Shown here one piece after another: positions 53,443 to 61,026 of a stretch of 64,000 bases of DNA. The DNA is from Pseudobacter sp. (lineage in GTDB: Bacteria > Bacteroidota > Bacteroidia > Chitinophagales > Chitinophagaceae). The position numbers and the translations under genes are program-made. The stretch covers positions 248,001-312,000 of the forward strand of contig JAFIGX010000024.1 in NCBI GenBank assembly GCA_017849455.1. Reading direction: 5' to 3'. The first letter of the stretch is position 1. Every line of letters starts with the position of its first letter. A model generated the notes under the pieces. It was not told the DNA's origin, did no database searches, and saw nothing but the letters and a program-made list of their open reading frames with translations.

Positions 53443-54381
53443 ATGGAAAGCGAAAAAGTACATTGTTTGATCATAGGATCGGGACCGGCAGGCTATACGG
53501 CAGCTATCTACGCAGCAAGAGCAAATATGAAACCGGTATTGTACCAGGGCATTCAGCCCGGCGGGCAATTGACCATCACAACCGAAGTTGAAAATTATCC
53601 CGGCTATGCCGAAGGTGTACAGGGACCGGAAATGATGGTGGATTTCGAAAAACAGGCCAACCGCATGGGCGCCGATATCCGGTATGGCCTGGCCACTAAA
53701 GTAGATTTCTCACAACAACCTTATAAAGTCTGGATCGATGATGAAAAGCTCCTGGAAGCCGATGCAGTGATCATCGCCACCGGCGCTTCAGCCAAATGGC
53801 TCGGCCTCGAGAGCGAACAACGTCTGAATGGCTTTGGGGTAAGCGCCTGTGCCGTGTGCGACGGTTTCTTTTTCCGTGGTAAGGACGTGGCTATCGTTGG
53901 CGCTGGCGACACCGCCGCTGAAGAAGCCCTGTATCTTTCCAAGTTGTGCACTACGGTACACATGTTCATCCGCCGCGACCAGATGCGGGCTTCCAAAGTG
54001 ATGCAGGAAAGAGTGCTGAAAGCTCCTAATATTAAAGTTTACTGGAATACCGAGACCGACGAGATCCTGGGTGAAAATAAAGTGGATTCAGTGCGTATCC
54101 GCAATTTGAAGTCGGGCGCTACTGAAACGATCCCTATCAGCGGGTTCTTCGTAGCCATCGGCCACCAGCCCAATTCCGATATTTTCAAAGGATGGATCGA
54201 TATGGACGAAGCCGGTTATATCAAGACCATCCCGGGCACCAGCAAAACCAATATAGAAGGGATCTTTGCCGCAGGCGATGTGCAGGATAAGATCTATCGC
54301 CAGGCTGTTACAGCCGCAGGCAGCGGATGTATGGCCGCATTGGATGCCGAACGATATTTATCAGCAAAAGGATTGGTATAG
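53443..54381 (+). CDS. trxB: Thioredoxin-disulfide reductase
   Basis: The 312-residue product has the FAD motif GSGPAGYTAAIYAARAN, the redox-active CAVC pair (Cys136, Cys139) followed by Asp, an NADP motif VAIVGAGDTAAEEALYLSK, and the FAD-binding FAAGDVQDKIYRQAVTAAGSG. It reduces thioredoxin using NADPH and is cytoplasmic. It is a single gene between repeat F and folB, with a hairpin terminator after it. Confidence 0.96.
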   Translation: MESEKVHCLIIGSGPAGYTAAIYAARANMKPVLYQGIQPGGQLTITTEVENYPGYAEGVQGPEMMVDFEKQANRMGADIRYGLATKVDFSQQPYKVWIDDEKLLEADAVIIATGASAKWLGLESEQRLNGFGVSACAVCDGFFFRGKDVAIVGAGDTAAEEALYLSKLCTTVHMFIRRDQMRASKVMQERVLKAPNIKVYWNTETDEILGENKVDSVRIRNLKSGATETIPISGFFVAIGHQPNSDIFKGWIDMDEAGYIKTIPGTSKTNIEGIFAAGDVQDKIYRQAVTAAGSGCMAALDAERYLSAKGLV

Positions 54382-54428
54382 CTCAACGCTACACAAAAAA
54401 TAATATATTATTTCTCAACTTCTTTCTA

Positions 54429-54468
54429 ATTTGGCCTCGTCCCGAACAGGGAAGGCCAAATTTTTTTT
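54429..54468 (+). terminator. Hairpin with U-run abutting the folB start codon
   Basis: AATTTGGCCT (54429-54438) pairs with AGGCCAAATT (54454-54463), and the T-run 54462-54468 ends exactly at the folB ATG. It should terminate trxB; the GGGAAGG (54450-54456) purine stretch lies partly in its right arm and so may also affect folB translation. Confidence 0.7.
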
Positions 54469-54831
54469 ATGGTAGCAATCGAATTACAAAATATCCGGAT
54501 TCACGCCTATCACGGTATTTATGACGGAGAAAAAAATACCGGTAGTCCTTATGAAGTGAATATCAAGGTGATATACGATGAAGGATCTACGCAGTTTGAT
54601 AATTTGAAAAATACTATTAACTATGTAGAGGTATTCGAGATCGTGAAGCAACGGATGAAAGTGGCCACTCCGCTGTTGGAAAAAGTAGCGGAGGGCATTA
54701 TCCGAAAGATCAAACATCAGTATCCCGATACCAGGGAGGTCATCCTATCGATCTATAAATTAGAAGCGCCTATCGAAAACTTTCAGGGTAAGATAGGTGT
54801 TACAATGCATAAGCAGTTTGATACTCTATGA
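54469..54831 (+). CDS. folB: Dihydroneopterin aldolase
   Basis: The 120-residue product matches FolB: IELQNIRIHAYHGIYDGEKNTGSPYEVNIKV (with the conserved HGIY/E pattern), TINYVEVFEIVKQRM, LLEKVAEGIIRKI and a C-terminal KLEAPIENFQGKIGVTM. It cleaves dihydroneopterin to hydroxymethyl-dihydropterin in folate synthesis. It starts immediately after a terminator-like hairpin and lies 18 bp before a TPR gene. Confidence 0.93.
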   Translation: MVAIELQNIRIHAYHGIYDGEKNTGSPYEVNIKVIYDEGSTQFDNLKNTINYVEVFEIVKQRMKVATPLLEKVAEGIIRKIKHQYPDTREVILSIYKLEAPIENFQGKIGVTMHKQFDTL

Positions 54832-54849
54832 CTGCTTTCATAAGGACAC

Positions 54850-55623
54850 ATGGCAAAAATCATATTAACAAAGACCATTTCCTGGTTCCTGTTCTTATTA
54901 TTGATCCTGCCTGTTGAGAACCAAGCGCAGGATATCAATATGCTATTGAAAGAAGCCCAGCAACTGGAAGAGTCCTTCAAAGAGCCTGAGGCCCTTCAGA
55001 AATACCTCGAAGTGGTCCGCGCACAGCCCAATAACCTCACAGCACTTTGCAAAGCCAGCGAACTGTACAATATGATCGGTAAGCGGCAACCCGGCAAAGA
55101 CAAACAGAAAGAATATTATAAAACTGCTAAAACATACGCACAGCGGGCATTGCAGGTGAACCCCAATAGTGTGGAAGCCAATTTTGCCATGTCGCTCGCC
55201 ATGGGCAGGATGGCCCTGATATCTTCCGGGGAAGAAAAGATCAATGCGGTGAAAGATGTAAAGTCCTATGCCGAGAAAGCCATCAAGCTCGATCCCAATG
55301 ATTTTAAAGGGTACCATGTGCTCGGCAAATGGCATTATGAAGTAAGCAACCTGAATGCGCTGGAAAAGTGGCTGGTGAAGATCACCTATGGAGCGCTGCC
55401 CAAGGCCAGTCTCGATGAAGCTATTCTCAACTATGAAAAAAGCCGACAGCTCAATCCTCATTTTTTACTCAACTACCTGGAGCTTGCCAAAGCATGGCAC
55501 CGGAAAGACAATAATAAAAAAGCGATCGAACTGCTGGAGGCCATGATGAAAATGCCCAATAGATCGGTCGACGATCCCACCGTCAAAGAAGAAGGCAAAA
55601 AACTGCTGGAAAATTATAAATGA
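54850..55623 (+). CDS. Secreted TPR-repeat protein
   Basis: The 257-residue product has a signal peptide (TISWFLFLLLILPVENQAQ) and several TPR units: LLKEAQQLEESFKEPEALQKYLEVVRAQPNNLTALCKASEL across two helices, YYKTAKTYAQRALQVNPNSVEANFAMSLAMG, SYAEKAIKLDPNDFKGYHVLGKWHYEV, and NYEKSRQLNPHFLLNYLELAKAWHRKD. It is a periplasmic protein-protein interaction module without a recognisable catalytic domain. It follows folB closely and ends at inverted repeat G. Confidence 0.85.
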   Translation: MAKIILTKTISWFLFLLLILPVENQAQDINMLLKEAQQLEESFKEPEALQKYLEVVRAQPNNLTALCKASELYNMIGKRQPGKDKQKEYYKTAKTYAQRALQVNPNSVEANFAMSLAMGRMALISSGEEKINAVKDVKSYAEKAIKLDPNDFKGYHVLGKWHYEVSNLNALEKWLVKITYGALPKASLDEAILNYEKSRQLNPHFLLNYLELAKAWHRKDNNKKAIELLEAMMKMPNRSVDDPTVKEEGKKLLENYK

Positions 55624-55628
55624 TCTTG

Positions 55629-55710
55629 TGCAGTTGGCAATTTGCAGTCGATAAACCCCATCTGGAATCTAAGAAGCTTACCAACTGCAAATTGCAAATT
55701 GCCAACTGCA
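55629..55710. repeat. Long inverted repeat G (18-bp perfect arms)
   Basis: Arms TGCAGTTGGCAATTTGCA (55629-55646) and its inverse (55693-55710) with a 46-nt loop, located between the convergent TPR and MATE genes; likely a bidirectional terminator. Same word family as repeat F. Confidence 0.85.
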
Positions 55711-55716
55711 AACTAT

Positions 55717-57087
55717 TTAAATCACTTTCCCTTTCCACCTGCCTGACCTGATATAGAAATAAGACAGGGAGAATAACACTGTCCAATATAACCATTCCGA
55801 CATCCAGCCCCAGGTGATGGACAATTTGAATACTTCCAGCACCAGGTAATTATAAATGCAATAAACCAGGATGGCCACCACTTCTATCAGCAGGTTCACC
55901 CGTGAATTACCGGTGCCGGTCACGGCATTCAGCCATACCGTTGCGACCGACATCAGGAGCAGTGCGCTGGAAACCACGTGCACAACGGGTTTGGCGGCTG
56001 CGATGAATTCGTCGGGCTGCCCATAGATGGAAAGGAAAACGGAAGGGAACAGGTTGAGCAGCAAACCTATTACCAGCGATATGCAGAAACTGATGCGCAC
56101 GATCTTCCGTATCACCTCGATCACTCTTTCCTTTTTTCCCTGGCCGATGATATTGCTCACCATCGTATTGCTCGTAGCTGCAAATGCCCAGGTGAACACC
56201 CCGAAGAACCCGAATATATTCCGCATGGTATTCGAAATGGCGAGGTCACGGTTGGAGTGCCCTACATGATAACCATGACGTTCGATCAACACATAGAAGA
56301 AGACCCAACTGATAAGGCTGATGGCATGTTGAAAGATCAGGGGAGAGGATTGCTCCAGGATCAGCCGGCTGATCTCTTTTTGATATCCGAAATGCCTGTA
56401 AAGAGAGAACCTTTTACTGATGCCTTTGAGATGGATCACGATGAACACGGTGAACATGCCCGTTGCCTCTGCAATGATCGAAGCGATAGCGGCCCCGTTA
56501 AACCCGAGGCGTGGAAACCCCAGCTTGCCATAGATCAATGTATAATCGAAAAAGATATTGGCGAACGTTTCTGCGAGTGTGCCCAGCACCAGGTATTTGC
56601 TTTGATTGGTGCCTACGAGCAGGGCATTCCTCATCTGGTAAATGTAGAGAAAGGGGAGGCCCCAGATCCGGATGCGCAGGAAAGAAACCGATTGTTCCAT
56701 TACGGAAGGGTCGTGCAGGGTAAGCCTGAGCACGGCCGGTGCAATGAAATAAGTGACCAGGATACCGATGAGTGCAATCACCAATGCAATGCGAACACCT
56801 TGTGAAAATAATTTCCCGATCTCTTCCACGCGGTTCTCACCAGCCCTCCGGGAGATCAATGCCTGTAAGCCGTTGTTCAAACCGAAGCCGATGGCGGCGA
56901 ATATGAGATAATACACACCGGTAAGTCCGGCAGTGCCCAGTTCTTTCTCTCCCAGTCCACCCAGGAACACATTATTCGTAATGAAATTGATCTGCGGTAT
57001 CAGCAGGGCGAAGCTGATAGGCAATGCGATCTTCAATATTTGGCGGTTAGATATCTCCAGTTGCAGGTCCGATGCTGTCTGAACCAT
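55717..57087 (-). CDS. MATE family efflux transporter
   Basis: The 456-residue product has twelve predicted membrane helices and MATE features: LPISFALLIPQINFITNNVFLGGLGEKELGTAGL, GFGLNNGLQALISRRAGE, and the mirrored second half (RNIFGFFGVFTWAFAATSNTMVSNIIGQGK). It should export cationic or other compounds by Na+ or H+ antiport. The start codon ATG and first four residues (MVQT) lie inside the left arm of the 41-bp inverted repeat H; no other plausible start is nearby. Regulation by the region around that repeat is discussed as a finding. Confidence 0.88.
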   Translation of the reverse strand: MVQTASDLQLEISNRQILKIALPISFALLIPQINFITNNVFLGGLGEKELGTAGLTGVYYLIFAAIGFGLNNGLQALISRRAGENRVEEIGKLFSQGVRIALVIALIGILVTYFIAPAVLRLTLHDPSVMEQSVSFLRIRIWGLPFLYIYQMRNALLVGTNQSKYLVLGTLAETFANIFFDYTLIYGKLGFPRLGFNGAAIASIIAEATGMFTVFIVIHLKGISKRFSLYRHFGYQKEISRLILEQSSPLIFQHAISLISWVFFYVLIERHGYHVGHSNRDLAISNTMRNIFGFFGVFTWAFAATSNTMVSNIIGQGKKERVIEVIRKIVRISFCISLVIGLLLNLFPSVFLSIYGQPDEFIAAAKPVVHVVSSALLLMSVATVWLNAVTGTGNSRVNLLIEVVAILVYCIYNYLVLEVFKLSITWGWMSEWLYWTVLFSLSYFYIRSGRWKGKVI

Positions 57088-57263
57088 GATTTATTGGATT
57101 TACAGGATTGGGAGGATAATTCGCCGATCCTATAGAATACTTTAATATTTACAGATTTTTTCGTGGCAATTGAAAACCAATATATCCTATTTTTATCATA
57201 ATCATCCATTGTCATCGACATTTCCTCCCAATCCTGTAAATCCAATAAATCATGGTTCAGACA
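57076..57263. repeat. Long inverted repeat H: perfect 41-bp arms around 106 bp
   Basis: Arms 57076-57116 and 57223-57263 are exact inverted copies. Each contains ATGGTTCAGACA: in the left arm it is the start of the MATE gene on the minus strand, in the right arm it opens a 15-codon ORF on the + strand (57251-57298) ending over the start of the DUF3822 gene. The spacer has a near-consensus + strand -7 box TATTTTTA (57188-57195). It may be an invertible promoter segment or one more member of the repeat class listed above. Confidence 0.95.
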
Positions 57264-57292
57264 ATTTATGTATCATTGCAACTCCAAATAAT

Positions 57293-58141
57293 ATGTTGAA
57301 AGCAACTTTTGATATCATACCGGACAATGCAAATCCTGAAGAATTGCACAATAACCTGCTGCTGATGGAAGTGGGCGATCAATTGTTCAGCTATGTATTG
57401 TACAACAGGGACCAGCAACGTTACCTGGGCTTCCGCCAGTACAACCTGGATTTCATGCCGGGAAAAACTCCGCTGGAAGCCTTACAGGAAATACTGTTGG
57501 GGGATGAATTCCTGCAACAATCTTTCCGTGAAGCATTCCTCATCTATCATTATACCGACAGCAACCTGCTGCCCGAAAAATTCTTTCATATCGAACTGAA
57601 CAAACCGGTCACTGAACTGGTTTATGGGAATGCCCGCAAGGGACTATTGCTGAGCGAAAAAGTGGCAGGCTGGAACCTGTACAATATCTATCGCGTTCCG
57701 CGGGAAGTGCATTCGCTCCTCCAGCAGAAATTCGCCGCAGGGAAATACTGGCATTATTATACTTTGTTGTTATCAGGTATCGACCGGGAAGAACTGCCTG
57801 CAGAAATGTTCAAAGTGATCATGGCCGCCGACCGCTTTGTAGTTGTTGTCTCCAGGGAAAAAGCGCTCCAATTGATACAGACCTACACCTATCAGACGCC
57901 CGATGATGTATCTTATCACCTGCTGGCGCTTTGCCAGCAATTCGGGACCGATCCGGAGCAGTTATCGCTGACGGTATCCGGGTTGATCGATGAACAATCC
58001 ATCCTGTACCAGGAATTGCTGAAATATTTCAGCAAAGTGGAGTGGGACCACGTAGGCAGTGAGGTAAGTCTGGATGAAATGTTCTCTTCATTCCCGGCAC
58101 ATTATTTTTCACCTCTCCTGAAAATGGCCTTATGCGTATAA
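57293..58141 (+). CDS. DUF3822 family protein
   Basis: The 282-residue product starts at the ATG at 57293 (MLKATFDIIPDNANPEELHNNLLLMEVGDQLFSYVLYN across the first 40 residues); the upstream open frame from 57170 covers inverted repeat H and is not protein-like. It matches DUF3822 (HIELNKPVTELVYGNARKGLLLSEK, WNLYNIYRVPREVHSLLQQKFAAGKYWHYYTLLL), a Bacteroidota-specific family with an actin/ASKHA-like pattern whose function is unknown to me. It overlaps the start of rsmD by 10 bp, so the two are translationally linked. Confidence 0.8.
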   Translation: MLKATFDIIPDNANPEELHNNLLLMEVGDQLFSYVLYNRDQQRYLGFRQYNLDFMPGKTPLEALQEILLGDEFLQQSFREAFLIYHYTDSNLLPEKFFHIELNKPVTELVYGNARKGLLLSEKVAGWNLYNIYRVPREVHSLLQQKFAAGKYWHYYTLLLSGIDREELPAEMFKVIMAADRFVVVVSREKALQLIQTYTYQTPDDVSYHLLALCQQFGTDPEQLSLTVSGLIDEQSILYQELLKYFSKVEWDHVGSEVSLDEMFSSFPAHYFSPLLKMALCV

Positions 58142-58674
58142 TAGGGGGCGAATTGGGAGGGAGAAGGATCAATCCTCCCGCCAAAATGCCTTATACACGG
58201 CCCACCACCGATGTGGCCAAGGAAGGACTGTTCAATATCATCGAAAATAATCTCGACATTCCCTCGCTGAAGACCCTCGACATATTCGGGGGCACCGGCA
58301 GCATCAGCTATGAGCTGGCTTCACGCGGGGCCGCCGATTGCACCATCGTGGAAAAGGACCCGGTTATGTATGAGTTCATCCGGAAAACATCCAAAGAACT
58401 TGAACTGGAGAATTTCAAGGTGATCAAAATGGAAGTGTTCAAATTCCTGGAGCAATGTTCCGAACAATTCGATTTCATTTTTGCCGGGCCACCTTATGCG
58501 CTGGCCACTATCGATGAGCTGCCTGCAAAGATCGTGGGGAAAAAATTGCTCAAACCGAACGGATGGTTCGTGCTGGAGCACACTCCGCGGAATAACTACG
58601 ATAATTACCCGCTTTTTGCAACCGCCCGGAATTATGGTACAACGGTGTTTAGTATCTTTGTGAACAAGGTCTGA
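58132..58674 (+). CDS. rsmD: 16S rRNA (guanine966-N2)-methyltransferase family protein
   Basis: The 180-residue product has RsmD features: MRIIGGELGGRRINPP at the start, PTTDVAKEGLFNIIENN, the SAM-binding LDIFGGTGSISYELASRGA and DCTIVEKDP. Motif IV reads FAGPPYAL, with Gly119 in place of the Asp of DPPY that normally contacts the target amino group. The change needs two base substitutions, so it is not a simple read error. The start overlaps DUF3822. It is followed 30 bp later by bioD. It should methylate 16S rRNA in the 30S subunit, provided the altered motif still works. Confidence 0.85.
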   Translation: MRIIGGELGGRRINPPAKMPYTRPTTDVAKEGLFNIIENNLDIPSLKTLDIFGGTGSISYELASRGAADCTIVEKDPVMYEFIRKTSKELELENFKVIKMEVFKFLEQCSEQFDFIFAGPPYALATIDELPAKIVGKKLLKPNGWFVLEHTPRNNYDNYPLFATARNYGTTVFSIFVNKV

Positions 58675-58704
58675 TCGATAATAAAAAAATAATCCCCTCA
58701 CAAA

Positions 58705-59331
58705 ATGAACCTGTTCGTGACCGGTATAGGCACAGGCGTTGGTAAAACAATGATCTCCGCCATTCTCGCCAGGGCGCTGGATGCCGATTACTGGAAACCG
58801 GTACAGGCGGGCTTCGACGAAGGGACCGACAGTGAATGGGTGGCCAGCATGCTGGCGGGAACGGATTCGGTTATACATCCTGAAACCTACCGGTTAAAAC
58901 TACCTGCTTCCCCACATATTGCAGCCCGGCAGGAGGGCATAGAGATCTCTCTTGAAAAAATTTGTGCATCAATTCCGGTAATAAATCGTAATTTGATCAT
59001 AGAAGGCGCCGGCGGATTACTGGTCCCACTCAATGGATCGGAGTTTGTAGCTGACCTGGTAAAGGCGCTGGGTGCAAAATTGATATTGGTCAGCCGAAAT
59101 TATCTTGGCAGCATCAATCATTCATTGTTAACGGCCCGGGTGTGCAGGGAAATGAATTTGCCGGTGATCGGCTGGATCTTCAATGACCAGTATCTCGATT
59201 ATGAAGATGAAATTGTACGTTGGAGCAACTTACCCAAAATAGCAACAGTACCTTATACGGAAACGAAAAACGGGAAATTTATCGCAACTCAGGCAGCAAC
59301 TCTCCAGGAGCAGTTGAAAGCATTACTATGA
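58705..59331 (+). CDS. bioD: Dethiobiotin synthetase
   Basis: The 208-residue product has the P-loop GIGTGVGKTMISA (residues 7-19), the conserved KPVQAG segment, IIEGAGGLLVPL, and LILVSRNYLGSINHSLLT. It closes the ureido ring of dethiobiotin from 7,8-diaminopelargonate, CO2 and ATP. No other biotin gene is in the window. Its stop codon overlaps the start of the next gene (ATGA). Confidence 0.95.
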   Translation: MNLFVTGIGTGVGKTMISAILARALDADYWKPVQAGFDEGTDSEWVASMLAGTDSVIHPETYRLKLPASPHIAARQEGIEISLEKICASIPVINRNLIIEGAGGLLVPLNGSEFVADLVKALGAKLILVSRNYLGSINHSLLTARVCREMNLPVIGWIFNDQYLDYEDEIVRWSNLPKIATVPYTETKNGKFIATQAATLQEQLKALL

Positions 59332-59897
59332 TAAAAAACACCGTACGTAAAGAGTATTTGCAACGCAGGATGGAAATGCAGGAAGAAGAACTACAGCAGC
59401 AGATCGCGTTGATGGCATTTAACTTCAGGAAATTGGTTTTGCCTAAAGTAAAGTATTTGTTATCCTATTTCCCTTTGGTGAACCGCCGGGAATTCGATGT
59501 TACCGTTTGTGAGGATATCCTCAAACAATCGAATCCCGGTCTGCAGGTTGCCTGGCCAAGGCTGGAAGTGGATTCTTCCGATATGGAAGCATGCCTCGTG
59601 GAAAAAGGCGGCTTATTCCTCAAAAACAAGTTCAATGTGCTGGAACCGATCAGCGGCGTGATCGTGCCGCCCGAAAAGATCGAAATGATCTTCGTCCCCC
59701 TGGTAGCATTCGATAGTCGCGGTTACCGGGTAGGGTATGGAAAAGGGTATTACGACCGCTACCTGGCCCGCTGCCGGCCGGAAGCTACGAAGATCGGGTT
59801 CTCCTTCTTCGAGGCGGTGGGTGAGATCGAGGACATCAATGAATTTGATGTACCTTTAAGCTTTTGTATTACACCGTATCGTATTTATGAATTTTAA
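59328..59897 (+). CDS. 5-formyltetrahydrofolate cyclo-ligase
   Basis: The 189-residue product starts at the ATG at 59328 (MIKNTVRKEYLQRRMEM), overlapping the bioD stop; an upstream ATG in frame at 59220 would run through bioD and is less likely. It has LLSYFPLVNRREFDV, EPISGVIVPPEKIEMIFVPLVAFDSRGYRVGYGKGYYDRYL as an extended conserved region (written in pieces: VPLVAFD, GYGKGYYDRYL), and CITPYRIYEF at the end, which are family signatures. It converts 5-formyl-THF to 5,10-methenyl-THF with ATP. It overlaps lpxK by 11 bp. Confidence 0.92.
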   Translation: MIKNTVRKEYLQRRMEMQEEELQQQIALMAFNFRKLVLPKVKYLLSYFPLVNRREFDVTVCEDILKQSNPGLQVAWPRLEVDSSDMEACLVEKGGLFLKNKFNVLEPISGVIVPPEKIEMIFVPLVAFDSRGYRVGYGKGYYDRYLARCRPEATKIGFSFFEAVGEIEDINEFDVPLSFCITPYRIYEF

Positions 59898-60969
59898 TGC
59901 TCCCCTGTTACGACCAATACGGATCCTGTTATTTCCCTTTTCATTGGTATACGGCGCTATAGTTTGGTTGCGTAACCGGCTATACGATAAAAATATTCTC
60001 AAGTCCACTTCGTTCAATCTGCCTATGATCTGCGTGGGCAATCTTTCTGCCGGCGGAACCGGTAAATCGCCCATGGTCGAGTTCCTGCTGAGGAAACTGC
60101 ATACCCATCTCAAGGTAGCCGTATTGAGCCGGGGATACAAACGCAAAACAAGAGGTTATTCACTGGCAACAGAGAAGGCCACCGCCCTCGAGATCGGCGA
60201 TGAGCCTATGCAGTTCCATCTCAAATTCCCCGATGTTACCGTGGCCGTTGGTGAGGAGAGGATCGTGGCCATTCCCCAGTTATTGCACGACAGGCCCGCT
60301 ACCCAGGTGATCATACTGGATGACGCCTTTCAGCACCGTACGGTAAAGGCAGGGCTCAATATCCTGCTGAGCGATCATAGTAATCTCTATACGCGCGACT
60401 GGTTCCTGCCCACCGGCGACCTGCGCGATGAAAAGAAAAGCTACCGGCGGGCGGATGTGCTGGTGGTCACCAAATGCCCGGCCGGGCTTGGTATGGAAGA
60501 AAGTACCCAACTGAAGCAGGAATTGAGACCGCTTCCTCATCAACGGGTGTTCTTCACCACCATCCGTTATGGCAAACCCTATCATATCGTTACGCGTGAA
60601 GAGATAGCGATCGATGGGATCGCGGAAGTATTGCTGGTAAGCGGCATCGCCAATCCTGCCCCTTTGAAAAAACACCTGCAGGAAACGGTCGACTCCTATT
60701 ACGAGATCCTGTACAGTGACCACCATATCTTCAGCATAGATGACCTGAAAGAGATGGTGAAAAGGTTCCAGCATATCCAGGCAACCAATAAAATTATTTT
60801 AACAACAGAAAAAGACGCAGTGCGTCTGATCAAATTCGAGCAGCAATTGAAAGAATTGCCGGTATATGTGCTCCCTATAGAAGTACAGTTCCTGTTCAAC
60901 GAAGAACAGGCTTTTATTGATTTAATTGCTACATTCATAGCGGCATTTAAATTTACATTGCCCGCCTGA
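59887..60969 (+). CDS. lpxK: Tetraacyldisaccharide 4'-kinase
   Basis: The 360-residue product has an N-terminal hydrophobic region (ILLFPFSLVYGAIVWLRN) that associates with the inner membrane, the P-loop GNLSAGGTGKSPM (about residues 51-63), SRGYKRKTRGYSLA, VILDDAFQHRTVKAGLNILL with the catalytic Asp and DDAFQHR motif, and DHHIFSIDDLKEM. It adds the 4'-phosphate in lipid A synthesis, so the organism makes lipopolysaccharide or a related glycolipid. It overlaps the gene before it by 11 bp. Confidence 0.95.
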   Translation: MNFNAPLLRPIRILLFPFSLVYGAIVWLRNRLYDKNILKSTSFNLPMICVGNLSAGGTGKSPMVEFLLRKLHTHLKVAVLSRGYKRKTRGYSLATEKATALEIGDEPMQFHLKFPDVTVAVGEERIVAIPQLLHDRPATQVIILDDAFQHRTVKAGLNILLSDHSNLYTRDWFLPTGDLRDEKKSYRRADVLVVTKCPAGLGMEESTQLKQELRPLPHQRVFFTTIRYGKPYHIVTREEIAIDGIAEVLLVSGIANPAPLKKHLQETVDSYYEILYSDHHIFSIDDLKEMVKRFQHIQATNKIILTTEKDAVRLIKFEQQLKELPVYVLPIEVQFLFNEEQAFIDLIATFIAAFKFTLPA

Positions 60970-61026
60970 CCACCGGACCAATGAACATCGGCCCGCTTTC
61001 TGCTGCGTATTTAACAGCAAAAAAAC

